From Canna indica (Eukaryota; Streptophyta; Magnoliopsida; Zingiberales; Cannaceae), in the NCBI GenBank assembly GCA_034359265.1, contig CP136891.1:80990001-81054000 (forward strand): DNA of 64,000 nt, read 5' to 3'. Shown here one piece after another: positions 11,201-21,687 of this stretch; the first letter of the stretch is position 1, and every line of letters begins with the position of its first letter. The position numbers and the translations under genes were made by a program. Below the pieces are notes generated by a model. The model made no database searches. It saw only the letters and a list, made by a program, of their open reading frames with translations, and was not told where the DNA came from.

Positions 11201-14200
11201 GACTGCCAAACTAGGGAGCCAAAATTCCTGAGAAGCCAATCTACATTTTTAAGAAGTACTAAATAATTTTCAAGAACCAAGTTCTCAACCTACATTCTCT
11301 TTGTTTAGCTTTTCAATATGCCATGTTTAGGATACATTTATGTTTGCTCTCGTTATTGTATATATTTCAAAGTCTTTGCATTCCAATCATAATATAAACT
11401 TGAAGTATCCAATCACTGATACAAAATAATATGACAATCTTTTGATTCCTTTCCATGTCCTATATATCTTAAGGATACTTCTTGATATACTCAAGTTTGT
11501 CAGTTGTTTGTTGATTCTTTCAGCTATGCTTTGTCATTGCCCAAAGCTCAAGCAGTTGCTCAGGAGACATTGGCAGTATGGTGTTCTCTTGCTTCTAGAT
11601 TAGGTGTTTGGGCTTTAAAAGCTGAATTGGAAGATTTGTGCTTTGCAGTCATTCAGGTCTGTAATTTGTCTTGCAAGTATGTGCCTGTAGAAAGTCTTGA
11701 GTATTAGTTTTTGTTTGCTATTAGATTTTAGATAGGTTTCTCTTCTCTGGAATACGGTGCTGTTTTTTTTAGAGAGAGAGAGAGAGAGAACCAAATCTTT
11801 TGTCGATTGATTATGGATAATAAGGTTTCACCTAAAAATTGAATTCAATCTGAAGAATAAATGCTAACTGTATCCTTATGGTACCTATAAGGAAAACCAC
11901 AATATAGCAGAAGCGACATTGAAAGCCAAGCAATATGGCGCAAGTAGCATGACATGTTCACTATTTGCAGGGAAAGGTGGGCATCAGAATATTTTAGTCT
12001 TTGACAACTTTAAATAATGGCAAGATTCAGTTCCTGAAGTTAAAAGTCAGTCATCATAGATAATCATCTTGGTTTCTTTCTACCTGCAAGATTAAAGACT
12101 GTGAAACATGTTTGTTTCTCATTTACTTTTATTTTTTGCCATCGAAATTATATACACAGACAGGTGCAAAACTTCTTTAGTTAGGTTAGCTTTCTCTTTT
12201 GGGTTCAACCTTTCTGCATTGCGATATTACCTATGCAGCTAGTTATCTGTTTAAATATGTCAAATTTGTTTTTATGTAAATTACTAAAAATTCTTAATCT
12301 CACATGCTATTTTATACAGCTTAACATACATTTTAAATGTTGTGCAGCCCCGGGCATTTAGGACAATTAGAGCTGAGCTTGCTTCCATGTGGGATCCAAG
12401 CAACAAAGCACGACATTTTAGGAGACTGTCTATGAAGGATGGCCTTCTTGCACCATCAAAAGATGATAGGATAGTGTTGCATGACAGTTGGGCTATGGAA
12501 ACCAATGAAGAAAGAGAAAATATGAAAGTATGATACTATGATTTGCAGAACTCGAAATAGTTGAGGCTTTATAGCATCATCTTGTTGTATGATTTGCAAA
12601 AAGTTCTATGGTTTAGATGCAATGCTTCAAAGTTGGAACCACTACAGACCTTTCAAGCTGTGTTTTATGTATAGTTGTATATAAATGTGCCTTATATAAA
12701 AACTACAATACTATTCAAAAGATAATGCAAAGCTAAAGAAAAATAGTCCATCGACTTAAAATTTGCTTTTAGCCACTAAATCTTCTTGTTTACAGAGTTT
12801 AGGTTAATAGAACCTCAGTATAGTTCACACTAGTATTCTTTTAGTTCAACAACCCAGTATGTTTTAGCTGCAAAAAAATGATGTATAACAAGCTACATTT
12901 CTTAAGCATCTATAGAGTAAAAGTTCCAAAGAAACTGCTAAGCTTAGTTCATAAAAAAAGTGACTGTCCAGCAGTTCAAATTTTACTTGCAACAAAGATA
13001 ATGGAAGGTAATACCTAATCTGATAGCAGCCAGAAAGAAGCAAATCAGAGCTTCTTTCTTTCATGCTCTGGATATCAGAGCATCAATTTTGCTAATACTT
13101 AACCAAGCAGACCAGAACAACAAATAGAAATGTTATTAACATGTTCCTTAGTCTGAACTGGTTGTGTTACTTATACATGATAACTATTTCATTTACACCA
13201 TGAAAAACAGATAATTGAAGATAGTCAAGGAGGATTACCTACATGGGCAAAAAGTCTTGTGAGAAAATGATATTTTAAATTATGTTTTTTTAATCACATA
13301 TTCACATGTTAATTTGATTATAAACGACTATGCTGGTCTATACTCTATAGACAGTTGGACACACATGCTGCTGCAGAACACTATGTTATTTCTATCTCAG
13401 CACTGTACATCATCATATGGTGTCAACGTGGAGATTGATAGGTTTTCATGTTTTTAACTCTATGTAAATCATAAATTCCTAAGAAGGATATAGAGGAGGT
13501 TTATAGAGTAAGTAGCTTTCATAAGTCAAATACCAATATAAAGCACAGCCTTAAGCATTGCTAATAGGGTAAAAACAAACATATACTAGATTAGCACACA
13601 AAGTTCTTCAATGACATACTGATAATTTGACTTGAGCAAGGAAGCTTTCTGTTTGTATTCTGTTCCAGTGAACTATTGCTTTAGTTTTAGCAGTCAAATC
13701 CTTAACCTAACAAATTTAATCTTAGTTCTTGCTGGCACAATTACCAATATGCTTTGCAATTTGATACCGAAGATTCTCTTTTATTGCCAATATCCTTTTG
13801 CAATTACTCATTGCTTAAATTCCTGGTTACTGTTTTATATGCAGGATCTATTACAGGCTGTATTTCCATTTGATCTGTTGCTGGACAGAAAAAAGCGCAC
13901 TAACTTTCTTAATAACCTGAGGAAATGCTCAGAGTTACCAGACACAAAGCCCAAGGTTGTTAGTGATGCAGTTATAGCTCAATCATCTTTAGCAGTTTGT
14001 GAGGAAGCACTTGAAAGAGAGTTACATATATCAACCTCGTAAGTTGTGTTTCTGGTTTCATCACTGGATCTTTAGCAGTCCTGTCATTCACCCTTTTCAT
14101 GAACATTTTCATGATTTGTTATGCTAGTGTTACTTCATCGATGAGTTTTGTAGTAATATTTTGTATTGCACAGCTATATACCAGGGATGGAAGTATCTGT

Positions 14201-17200
14201 ATCCAGTCGGCTCAAAAGCTCGTACAGTATCTACTCCAAGGTACATTCAGTCTTGTTCAGGAAGTTGGACAGAGCATATTCACTTCATTTGTTATTCATG
14301 TATGCTTGAGTCATACTTGTGTAGAGATTGACACACACGTTTCCACTTCTTGAGAAATGGGAACATTTTGAAGAAGACTGTCATTGAGGATTTTCCTATT
14401 AAGTAGATCCCAAACATAATATTTCCAGGATGTTAATTGTAAATTGGAATATAGAAACTCCAAATGGCAAAGTGTTTAGATGAGCATAAAATAACTAAAA
14501 TACTATCTTTTTGTAGTGGTAATTCTTGAGAACCCAGCTGCTAGTAATATATGTTTTGAATTTTGAATTGGTTTTCTAAGTGCATTGTAAGATATATCCT
14601 CTGTTTTAACTGCTTTGCTTATGTGTATATATGGGCCCGTGGACAAATTATTATAATACCTGATATTAAGGTTTAAAATCTCGGTCGGTACGGTACGGTA
14701 AGTCCGGTATTTACCGGTTTTTTAGGTTTCCGATATACGATATACCCGGTATTTGAAAAAACCGGGTATATTGTGTATACCGGGCGGTATATGGCTCATA
14801 CCGCCCGGTATGGGCGATACCGGGCGGTATGTCACGGAAAAAAAAAAAAAAACGGCCGGTATGCATTTTCATACCGGTCCGTACCGTGTGTCGGTACCGG
14901 TATATACCGGTACCGGCCGGTGACCGAAACTGGTACCGGTACCGAGATTTTAAACCATGCCTGATATAAGATGTATCCTACTTCAGATATTGGAATGATC
15001 ACTTAATCCCGATTTTTTTTGCAAAATTTCCTTATTATGAGATCCAAATAGAAATGGCCTAATTACTCCTCCATATGTGCTGACTGTCATTTTGTATCCC
15101 CCAAAATGTTACACCATAAATTTCTTTAATCTGTAGCAAAAACATCTCCAGGGACTAGAATACCTGTCAAAGGACAACTATTTTTGTATTCCTTTCTTCT
15201 CCATGTGTATATCAGAAGTGTTTTGATGTCAACATTTTTTATCTTATTTCATCTTTAATGCTCTCCATTGAATTTCCACCATATTCTATAAGTCTCTTTA
15301 ATTTGATAAAACCATGCTACTCATTTTCTTTACTGGTCTTTGTTATCATGACTAAAATCTATGGGGTTGAAATATAATTATTTATTTAGTGAAATTAAGA
15401 AAATTTCCTGTGATAATTTGTTCATCATTCTCTTCCTATGTTTTTGAAAAGATGAAACGCAAAGGTGTTGGCATCAGGCAAATCTATGATGCTCGTGCAC
15501 TGAGGGTGATTGTTGGAGATAAGAATGGAAAACTACATGGACCTGCTGTCAAGAACTGTTACTGTCTTCTTGACATTGTACACAAGTAAGTTTTCTTTAC
15601 TTGTAGCCAGACAACTATCTTATCATGCTTAATGCCAAACAAAATTACACTACAGCTTAGTATGTTGTCCACTACGAATGGAAGAAAAAGATGATCTAGA
15701 TTGATATTTGGTTCACCCTTGTAGTGGTAGAAAACATTTATAGTTCTTTGTCCTAACTCCTAAAACTAGTGATTATTGGACAATCCGCACCCTTCTATTG
15801 TTTATTTAATAATATTGATGTAGCTAGAAGAAATCCTTTTCATTTCTCAAACATAGCATTGTATCTCTAGAACTTTGTGATAAGCTTCTTCTGATATGTA
15901 AGTCTAAATTAATCTTTTTCTCTGCACAAGCAAATAATAACTTTGGCTGACTCATGAATCTACGGAAGGAACTAAAATAATACATTCACCAGTTTCTTTG
16001 TCCTGCCACGTCTTTCACTAGCTTTGTATGTGGGACCCATATGGAGTTCAATATACCATGCTAGTATTAACAGTATGTTTATGAGAGGCCAGGTAAGAAT
16101 GAGCTTTTTAGATGGAATGCTTGGGGTGTGAAAAGTAGTTCTTTTAAATTATTCATGCATATACATTGCTCTTTATTCATTGATCCTCTCCAAAAGTCCT
16201 AAACTAATATTTGCATTATTTTTGGTACTCTAGAAATAATGCAGCAGATTTTTTCCCAGCTGATTAATGGTCTAATACTGTCAGAGCATATGAGTTCTTT
16301 TGTGCAGTGACCATAATTACAAACCATTCAGATCCTTGACTATTGCTTTGTTAAATCTGTTATTTGTTTGCAGGCTCTGGACCCCAATTGATGGAGAATT
16401 TGATGACTACATTGTAAATCCTAAGCCTAGTGGTTACCAGGTAAATTTTGTTCCATAATTAATATGTTACTACAGTGTAAATGATCAAAAAATTCATTTA
16501 TACTTCATTAACTTTATGCATAGGTTCTTTTTGGCATTAATTTACATGTTTTAGGAAGTTGTCTAGTCAAGTCAATCAGGTGGATAAAAGCATTCCGTAA
16601 AAGTTGAATGCAATATAGTAGTTAAATATCTCTTTGTTCTGGCTTCTGTAAAAGTTGAATGCAATACTTTCTTCTTTGTATGATGTTATTTGTGCTAAAT
16701 TTGTTGCAGTCCCTTCATACTGCTGTCCAAGGTCCTGATAACTCACCTTTGGAGGTGCAAATAAGAACACAGGTACAACACTTACTAAATCATCACAAAT
16801 CACCAATTATGAACATCATGCAGTTACAATTTCAATAATTTCATGAGTATTCTCACTTACCATTTTTCCAAGTAGCGTATGCATGACCATGCAGAATTTG
16901 GACTTGCTGCTCATTGGTTATACAAGGAGAACAAGGTAGATTATACAAATACAACTGCTTCCACGGCTAGTGTTTCTTCCTATCAATCAAACCTTCTGGA
17001 GGATGAAGTGTATACTCAAGATGATAGTTCTTGGAAATACAGTTGCATTAAAGTTGGACATCCTGTGCTTAGGGTAGACGGAAGTCAACTACATGTAGCA
17101 GTTGTTGTCAGGTTCAGTTTTTGTTGCAATTTGTTTGTATCATTAGCATTACTATGTTCATCATACATCTAATGCTACCAGGTAAACATGGATAATTCAG

Positions 17201-19764
17201 GGTAAGTAATGATGGAAAAGAGCTACTTGTTGCTGTGAGCTTTCTTGAAGCTTCTGAAACTGTAGCAGACAGAAGAACTTATTCTCAACTGAAACGCTGG
17301 GAAATTTATGCTAAGCTTTTTAAAAAGGTTTTTTTTAAATATAACTTCCGAATTCTTTATCTTATGTGTATTTTTAATTTTAAAATGATTAAGCTATATA
17401 TTGTTGGCAAAGGATGTTGGTATATACTAAATGCCAAGATGCCACTCTGTATGTTCAATTGGGATTATTTGCCTTTCAAATTGAAGTTCATGTCAAAAGA
17501 TCTAGTGGCGATGTATACTTTTATTATTCTCTTGGAATAGAATTGTATATGGTTGAAATTGCTCGTATAGTTGGTTGATAGTATTTGCTTTTTATTTGCT
17601 ATATCTTTGTTGTGATATTTTGGCTGATATTCTTTGTTTTATTTATCTTATTAATTTTTCCCCCTAAAACATAACTTTGTTTAGGTTTCTGATCAGTGGT
17701 GGTTCGCACCAGGACATGGTGACTGGTGTACATGCCTCGAGAAGTACACTTTATGCCGAGATGGGATATTCCATAAGGTAAAGTTCTCACTATATTAAGT
17801 CAACCTTGTTATTCAAAAGGATGAAGCTCACATTTCCCATTCCAAGCTGACTTCTGTCAACTGAAAAGCTTGTTTTATCCCTCTACAGCAAGACCAATTT
17901 CAGCGTCTTTTACCTACCTACATCCAAGTAATAGATCTAACAGAGCAGGAGGAAATTGAGTATTGGATGGTTGTTTCTTCTGTATTTGAGGGGAAAGAAG
18001 TCCTTACTGTTCCATCGGTTTCAAACTATGAAAAATCATCCTACAATTCTGGTGGCTCTGCTCCTTTAGATGATGGCATCACTAACAAGGTTAGTATTTG
18101 ATTAACTACATATTTGTAATCTCTGATTTATAATGTGAGAGTGAAAGCAATCAGATATTTCTACTTGACTGTATTATAATATTGTGAATGCTCATGTTCA
18201 ATTTGACCACATAGTTAAGATATAAATTATACTTTTATAGCAGGTTAGCCATGTGGGATAAAAACACTTGTTTTATTGAGAAAGGAATGTAGGGTATCCC
18301 AAGCAGACTTACCGTAACATATTGCATATTCATTTTAGGGATAATAGATTAAAAAATCACAAGGTTTGCAAAAAATTTATGTTCTACCCACGATTTCAAA
18401 TTTAGCCTGTAAATGCACAACATTTGCTTCCGTTTATGCCATCTACCAAATCGTCACGCGCCGTCTCAACTTAGCTGACGTGGAGGTAAACGACGTTTGA
18501 GTAGCCTGTCTACATCATACGTGGCAGACGGCCCCACTTTTTTTTCTCTCTCTCTCTCTTCTCTTCTTCCTTCCAACAGCTATCACTTTTTTTAAAATTT
18601 CTTCTTCTTCTTCTCCCCAATGGCCGAGCACCATCCTCCACAGCCATGGTCGCCACCGGCATAGTGAACTTCTTCTTCTTCTCCACCTCCTTCTCCTCCA
18701 CCTCCTCCTCCCCATATGGCTGAGCACCTCACCTCCTCCTCCCCATGTGGTTGAGCACCATTCTCCATAGCCATGGTCGTCGCCGGCACGGTGAACTTCT
18801 TCTTCTCCTCCACCTCCTCCTCCCCATATGGCTTAGCACCTCGCCTCCCCCTTCTTCTTCTCCTCCACCTCCTCCTCCCCATATGGCTGAGCACCATCCT
18901 CTACAGCCATGGTTGCCGCTGGCACGTGGCGAGGGAGGGAGCGGAGGGTGTGGGAGTACTAGTGGCGGTGGGAGGGGGAGGATGTTGGCTTGTCGGAGGG
19001 GGAGATGGTTCCGCTTGTAGATCTTTGGGATGGAGGAGGAGGAGGAGGACGAGCGGTGGGAGGGGGAGGATGTTGGCTTGTCGGAGGGGAGGTGGTTCTG
19101 TTGCAAATCTTTGGGATGGAGGAGGAGGAGGCGCCGGCGTCGGTAGGTGGGAGAAAAAAGAGAAGAAAAAGAGAAAAAGATACTTTTTAATTTATTATTC
19201 GTGCCTAGATGTACGTGGCAGGCCACGTATGACGCCGTCATGACACACAAGCACCGTTTACCTCCACGTCAACTAAGTTGAGACGGCACGTGACGATTTG
19301 GTAGATGGCATAAACGGAAGCAAAGGTTGTGCATTTACAGGCTAAATTTGAAATCGTGAGTAGAACGTAAAATTTTTGCAAACCTTATGATTTTTTAGTC
19401 TATTATCCCTTCATTTTACTTTACATACAGTTCCTGCCACATAGTGCTCATGCTGATCATTTTTAAAAAGGTGCATTTTCTGAGGACAATGCTTCAGTGG
19501 GAAGAGCAGTTATTGCATGGAGCATCTCAGAGAGAGAGAAACCGACAATCAAGCTTGTACGGTGGTTCTAATTCAGTGGGACTAGATGAAGTGGTGGTGA
19601 TACGTTGGCCACACGGTGAGATAATGAGAATGAAATCTGGTAGCACTGCTGCTGATGCTGCTAGGAGGATAGGTCTGGACGAGAAGCTTGTCTGGGTAAA
19701 TGGACAACTTGTTTTACCTCACACAGAACTCAAGGATGGTGATATAATTGAAGTTATGATGTAA
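2274..19764 (+). CDS. RelA/SpoT homologue, (p)ppGpp synthetase/hydrolase-like, plastid type with C-terminal TGS
   Basis: Exons: 2274-2637, 5927-5985, 6055-6186, 6418-6558, 7561-7617, 8932-9026, 11524-11656, 12348-12527, 13845-14038, 14174-14240, 15452-15585, 16374-16440, 16710-16772, 16876-17111, 17201-17327, 17685-17777, 17889-18089, 19471-19764. All junctions are GT-AG with matching phase, giving 878 residues. Residues 142-282 form the HD hydrolase domain: [10 protein letters not shown] with the following THC histidine, [11 protein letters not shown] and [10 protein letters not shown]. Residues about 450-580 form the synthetase domain: [36 protein letters not shown] and FGLAAHW. Residues about 812-878 form a TGS fold ([30 protein letters not shown]). 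The N-terminus is rich in Arg, Ser, Ala and Leu, fitting a plastid transit peptide (inference). Family enzymes make or hydrolyse (p)ppGpp. The usual HDxxED is HDIIDD, and the Lys of FKDYI is Asp. No ACT domain or EF-hands follow, unlike RSH1 or CRSH. A further exon after the GTAAGT at 19761 cannot be excluded. Confidence 0.9.
3152..4571. mobile_element. hAT-like element in RSH intron 1
   Basis: The left end TAAGGATGACAATGGG and the complement of the right end, TAGGGATGGCAAATTG, form imperfect terminal inverted repeats with a hAT-like TA-G start. Flanks agtaggac (3144-3151) and cataggat (4572-4579) share TAGGA and may be a worn 8-bp target duplication. No transposase frame is visible. A LINE fragment is nested inside. 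Confidence 0.45.
3425..4117 (-). mobile_element. 5'-truncated LINE tail with RT zinc-binding domain (nested)
   Basis: On the minus strand, a frame at 3712-4041 reads [16 protein letters not shown], then [18 protein letters not shown]. This is the CxxC...HLFxxC zinc-binding module found at the end of plant non-LTR reverse transcriptases. A run of T at 3430-3438 is the poly(A) end read on the other strand. Near-identical flanks ggcctattaag (3414-3424) and ggccttattaa (4118-4128) look like the target duplication, so the insertion is short and 5'-truncated. Confidence 0.75.
4870..5410. repeat. Degenerate direct repeats in RSH intron 1
   Basis: A module containing 'cttaagctgttagg' or a close variant, followed by 'atcaatctatgcatttatat', recurs near 5095 and 5288, with a partial copy near 4930. 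A run of C and 'tcatgtgtgg' follow the middle copy. It looks like an old transposon relic of unknown family. Confidence 0.4.
9102..9653. mobile_element. Non-autonomous element with inverted repeats of about 230 bp (RSH intron 6)
   Basis: The arm starting GGGAAAATTAATGAAAATG at 9102 is matched, inverted, by the arm ending CATTAATTTTCCC at 9653. The two arms stay closely similar for about 230 bases each, to 'gatccacgtcagcaagacc' and its partner near 9425. Only about 90 bases separate them. GGG termini and long arms suggest a Mutator-like or fold-back element. The immediate flanks show no clear 9-bp duplication. Confidence 0.75.
10022..11290 (-). mobile_element. LINE tail plus a ~590-bp tandem duplication (RSH intron 6)
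   Basis: The first copy (10037-10640) is a minus-strand LINE 3' end. It has a T-run at its low end and the zinc-binding piece [16 protein letters not shown] with [18 protein letters not shown]. It is flanked by ctgataagccaatct at 10022 and ctgagaagccaatct at 10641, a likely target duplication. From about 10111 the sequence repeats as 10702-11290, offset about 590. This second unit again contains the LINE piece, the right-hand target copy (11228-11242) and the same downstream flank 'aagaagtactaaataatttt'. Confidence 0.75.
11770..11789. repeat. (GA)n microsatellite
   Basis: A run of about nine GA units lies in RSH intron 7. Confidence 0.8.
14667..14959. mobile_element. hAT-type MITE with exact 8-bp target duplication (RSH intron 10)
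   Basis: The element is 293 bp, bounded by cctgatat at 14659-14666 and again at 14960-14967. Its ends TAAGGTTTAAAATCTCGG and CCGAGATTTTAAACCATG are inverted repeats. The interior is built of CGGTA and TACCG words and can fold extensively. No coding capacity is visible. The 8-bp duplication and small size fit a non-autonomous hAT element. Confidence 0.85.
18338..19409. mobile_element. Mutator-like element (non-autonomous) in the last RSH intron
   Basis: A perfect 9-bp direct repeat, ttcatttta, flanks the element at 18329-18337 and 19410-19418. The terminal inverted repeats are about 155 bp (18338-18492 and 19255-19409), starting GGGATAATAGA, and are nearly identical. A 9-bp duplication with long inverted repeats is the signature of Mutator-like elements. 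The interior (about 18500-19250) is GC-rich and built of short tandem modules: 'cacagccatggtcg' near 18640 with variants near 18770 and 18900, then 'gggaggatgttggctt' twice. No transposase is visible. The interior may be captured host sequence, but its source was not recognised. Confidence 0.9.
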
Positions 19765-20651
19765 GTATATTCCCATGTTAAGTTTCCATTTCGATGGATT
19801 AAGATAATGATTGGGTGGTTAATGGGATGGGCTCTTATACACCGGTCACAATAGGTTAGTTTAGCAGAGATGGATTATTTTGTACATAATTTTTCATTTA
19901 AAAGAGATCCATTACGCTAAGATGTACATATTGACATACAGCAATCAATGATCTTTATGTTCAAACAACATCAAACTGAAGCAGGGCATATAGCATGTTA
20001 TTTGACAGGCTGCTCTCTTTACGCCCTTTGAAGGGTTTCGAATTGATTCCTTTATTACTGCATGATTTGACGAGTCCAGGTTTATCAAGCACCAAATTAT
20101 GTATTTTCATGACCATTCTACGAAGACTGAAATGTTTTCTTTGTAGCTGCCATCTGTATAGGAAACTGTTGTTGTCCTTTACCAATTGATGTAAAAGAAA
20201 GAGAGTTCAGAGAAATTGTTTTACTGCCCTTATTTATTAGTTCCTGTAAACCTAAGTTTCGTTGCATGTGCTCAGCATGCGTACATGCACATCAAGTGTC
20301 TGAGCTAGGAATGTTGGACAAGTTCTTTTTGCATTTTATAAACCGATCTGAATTATTTAATATTCATATTTAAGGTGTGTGTTTTTCTAATAACTTTCCA
20401 TCCACTTGTTTTTTTCTTCTAAATTTAAAAATTAAACACAACCCGATAATATTAAATTTTCAAACATAGACCAAATTCAAATTCAAAAGAAATTTGATTA
20501 TACATGCTACATAATTTTCTGGATCTGGTTTATCATGTATTTTAGTAGCTTCTTGGATCATTCAATATCTCGAGACAGTCCATTCATCTAACTCTTAGAC
20601 AACGTTTGGTTGGATGAAATATATAGGGAATAAAATTTTATTACTTATGCC
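19765..20651. other. Downstream flank of the RSH gene
   Basis: AT-rich DNA without a credible gene. It presumably contains the RSH 3' untranslated region and polyadenylation site, but no single signal stands out. Confidence 0.5.
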
Positions 20652-21138
20652 TAGGTTTATCCAAAAGTTAGGTTACACCAAATTGAACCAAAAAACCAAA
20701 CCAAACCTAAATTTTGGGTTTCGGTTCGGATACGATTTTTAGAATCGAGAACCGACCCGAATCAAAAATTAAATTAATTAAATAATAATAATTTTTTAAT
20801 TTTTAACCCGGGTAAGTAAATGAGTATTGGGCAATAGTTTTTCTACTCATTTGATTTCACTACTCAGACACCGCCGCCCAAGTAAGTAAATGTGTATTAA
20901 TTTTATAGCTATTACATGTATTCGTATTTAATAGCTTGATGTGGCAGTGTAAATGTGTAATGTTTGGATAAAATTTTGATTTTTTCGAGTTGAAAATCGA
21001 ACTGAATCGAATAATTTCGGTTATTGTTAGATCGATTTAGGCATAATTCGGTTCGAATTCAGATTGGAATTTCAGTATGAATTTTTTTTATTTGATTTAA
21101 TTTGATTTGATTCGATTTGAATCGAATGGACACGCCCA
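20652..21138. mobile_element. Diverged hAT-like MITE, same family as the one at 49.8 kb
   Basis: The left end TAGGTTTATCCAAAAG, then gaacc-rich DNA, resembles the complement of the right end of the 49807-50253 element. The core 'ttttttaatttttaaccc' followed by 'gtaagtaaatgagtatt' occurs in the other element in inverted orientation. The right end has 'gaatggacacgccca', similar to that family's 'gaacggacaacc'. No target duplication remains. Confidence 0.55.
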
Positions 21139-21687
21139 TTTTGTTTTCTTGTTTAGTTGCAACCAGTTGACGAAATAATAGTGGATCATCGGCAATGCAC
21201 ATTAATTCTAATTCGGGTGAGTCAATAAATAATTTTTAAATATAATGGATATACTTATCACTAAATATGAATCTGTCTGAACTCTGAAGGCGCTCCTTTT
21301 GAACCCAATCAAATCGATCCACGGTCATGTATGTAATTATCCTGGTTAAAAAAAAAATGTATGTAATTATCCCACCAAATCAACCGTTAAATTCTTCGAG
21401 ACTCTTCTCTCAAGCGTCGATCCAGCTATCAAAAGCAACGGTCTTATTTTTAAATTTTGGAAAAATAGGCCGCCTCCTAAATTCTTATTATCCTACAATT
21501 AATTCATAGCTCATGTTCGTGTTCGCACATTAATTATCATTTGCGCACATTAATTTAGTGTATATATATATAACACAATTACTAGTAGTGCTTCCTCTGT
21601 CGATCTCTTCGCTTCTTCTCTCTCGACCGCGCGCCCTACAAATTCTTAAGGAAACAGAGAGCGAGAAAGACGACCCAGCAGTACGTG

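Noticed and set aside
18510..19250. Several overlapping frames of 60-170 codons inside the Mutator-like element.
   Set aside because: They are Glu/Arg- or Ser/Pro-rich translations of simple GGA and TCC repeats on both strands, with no domain.
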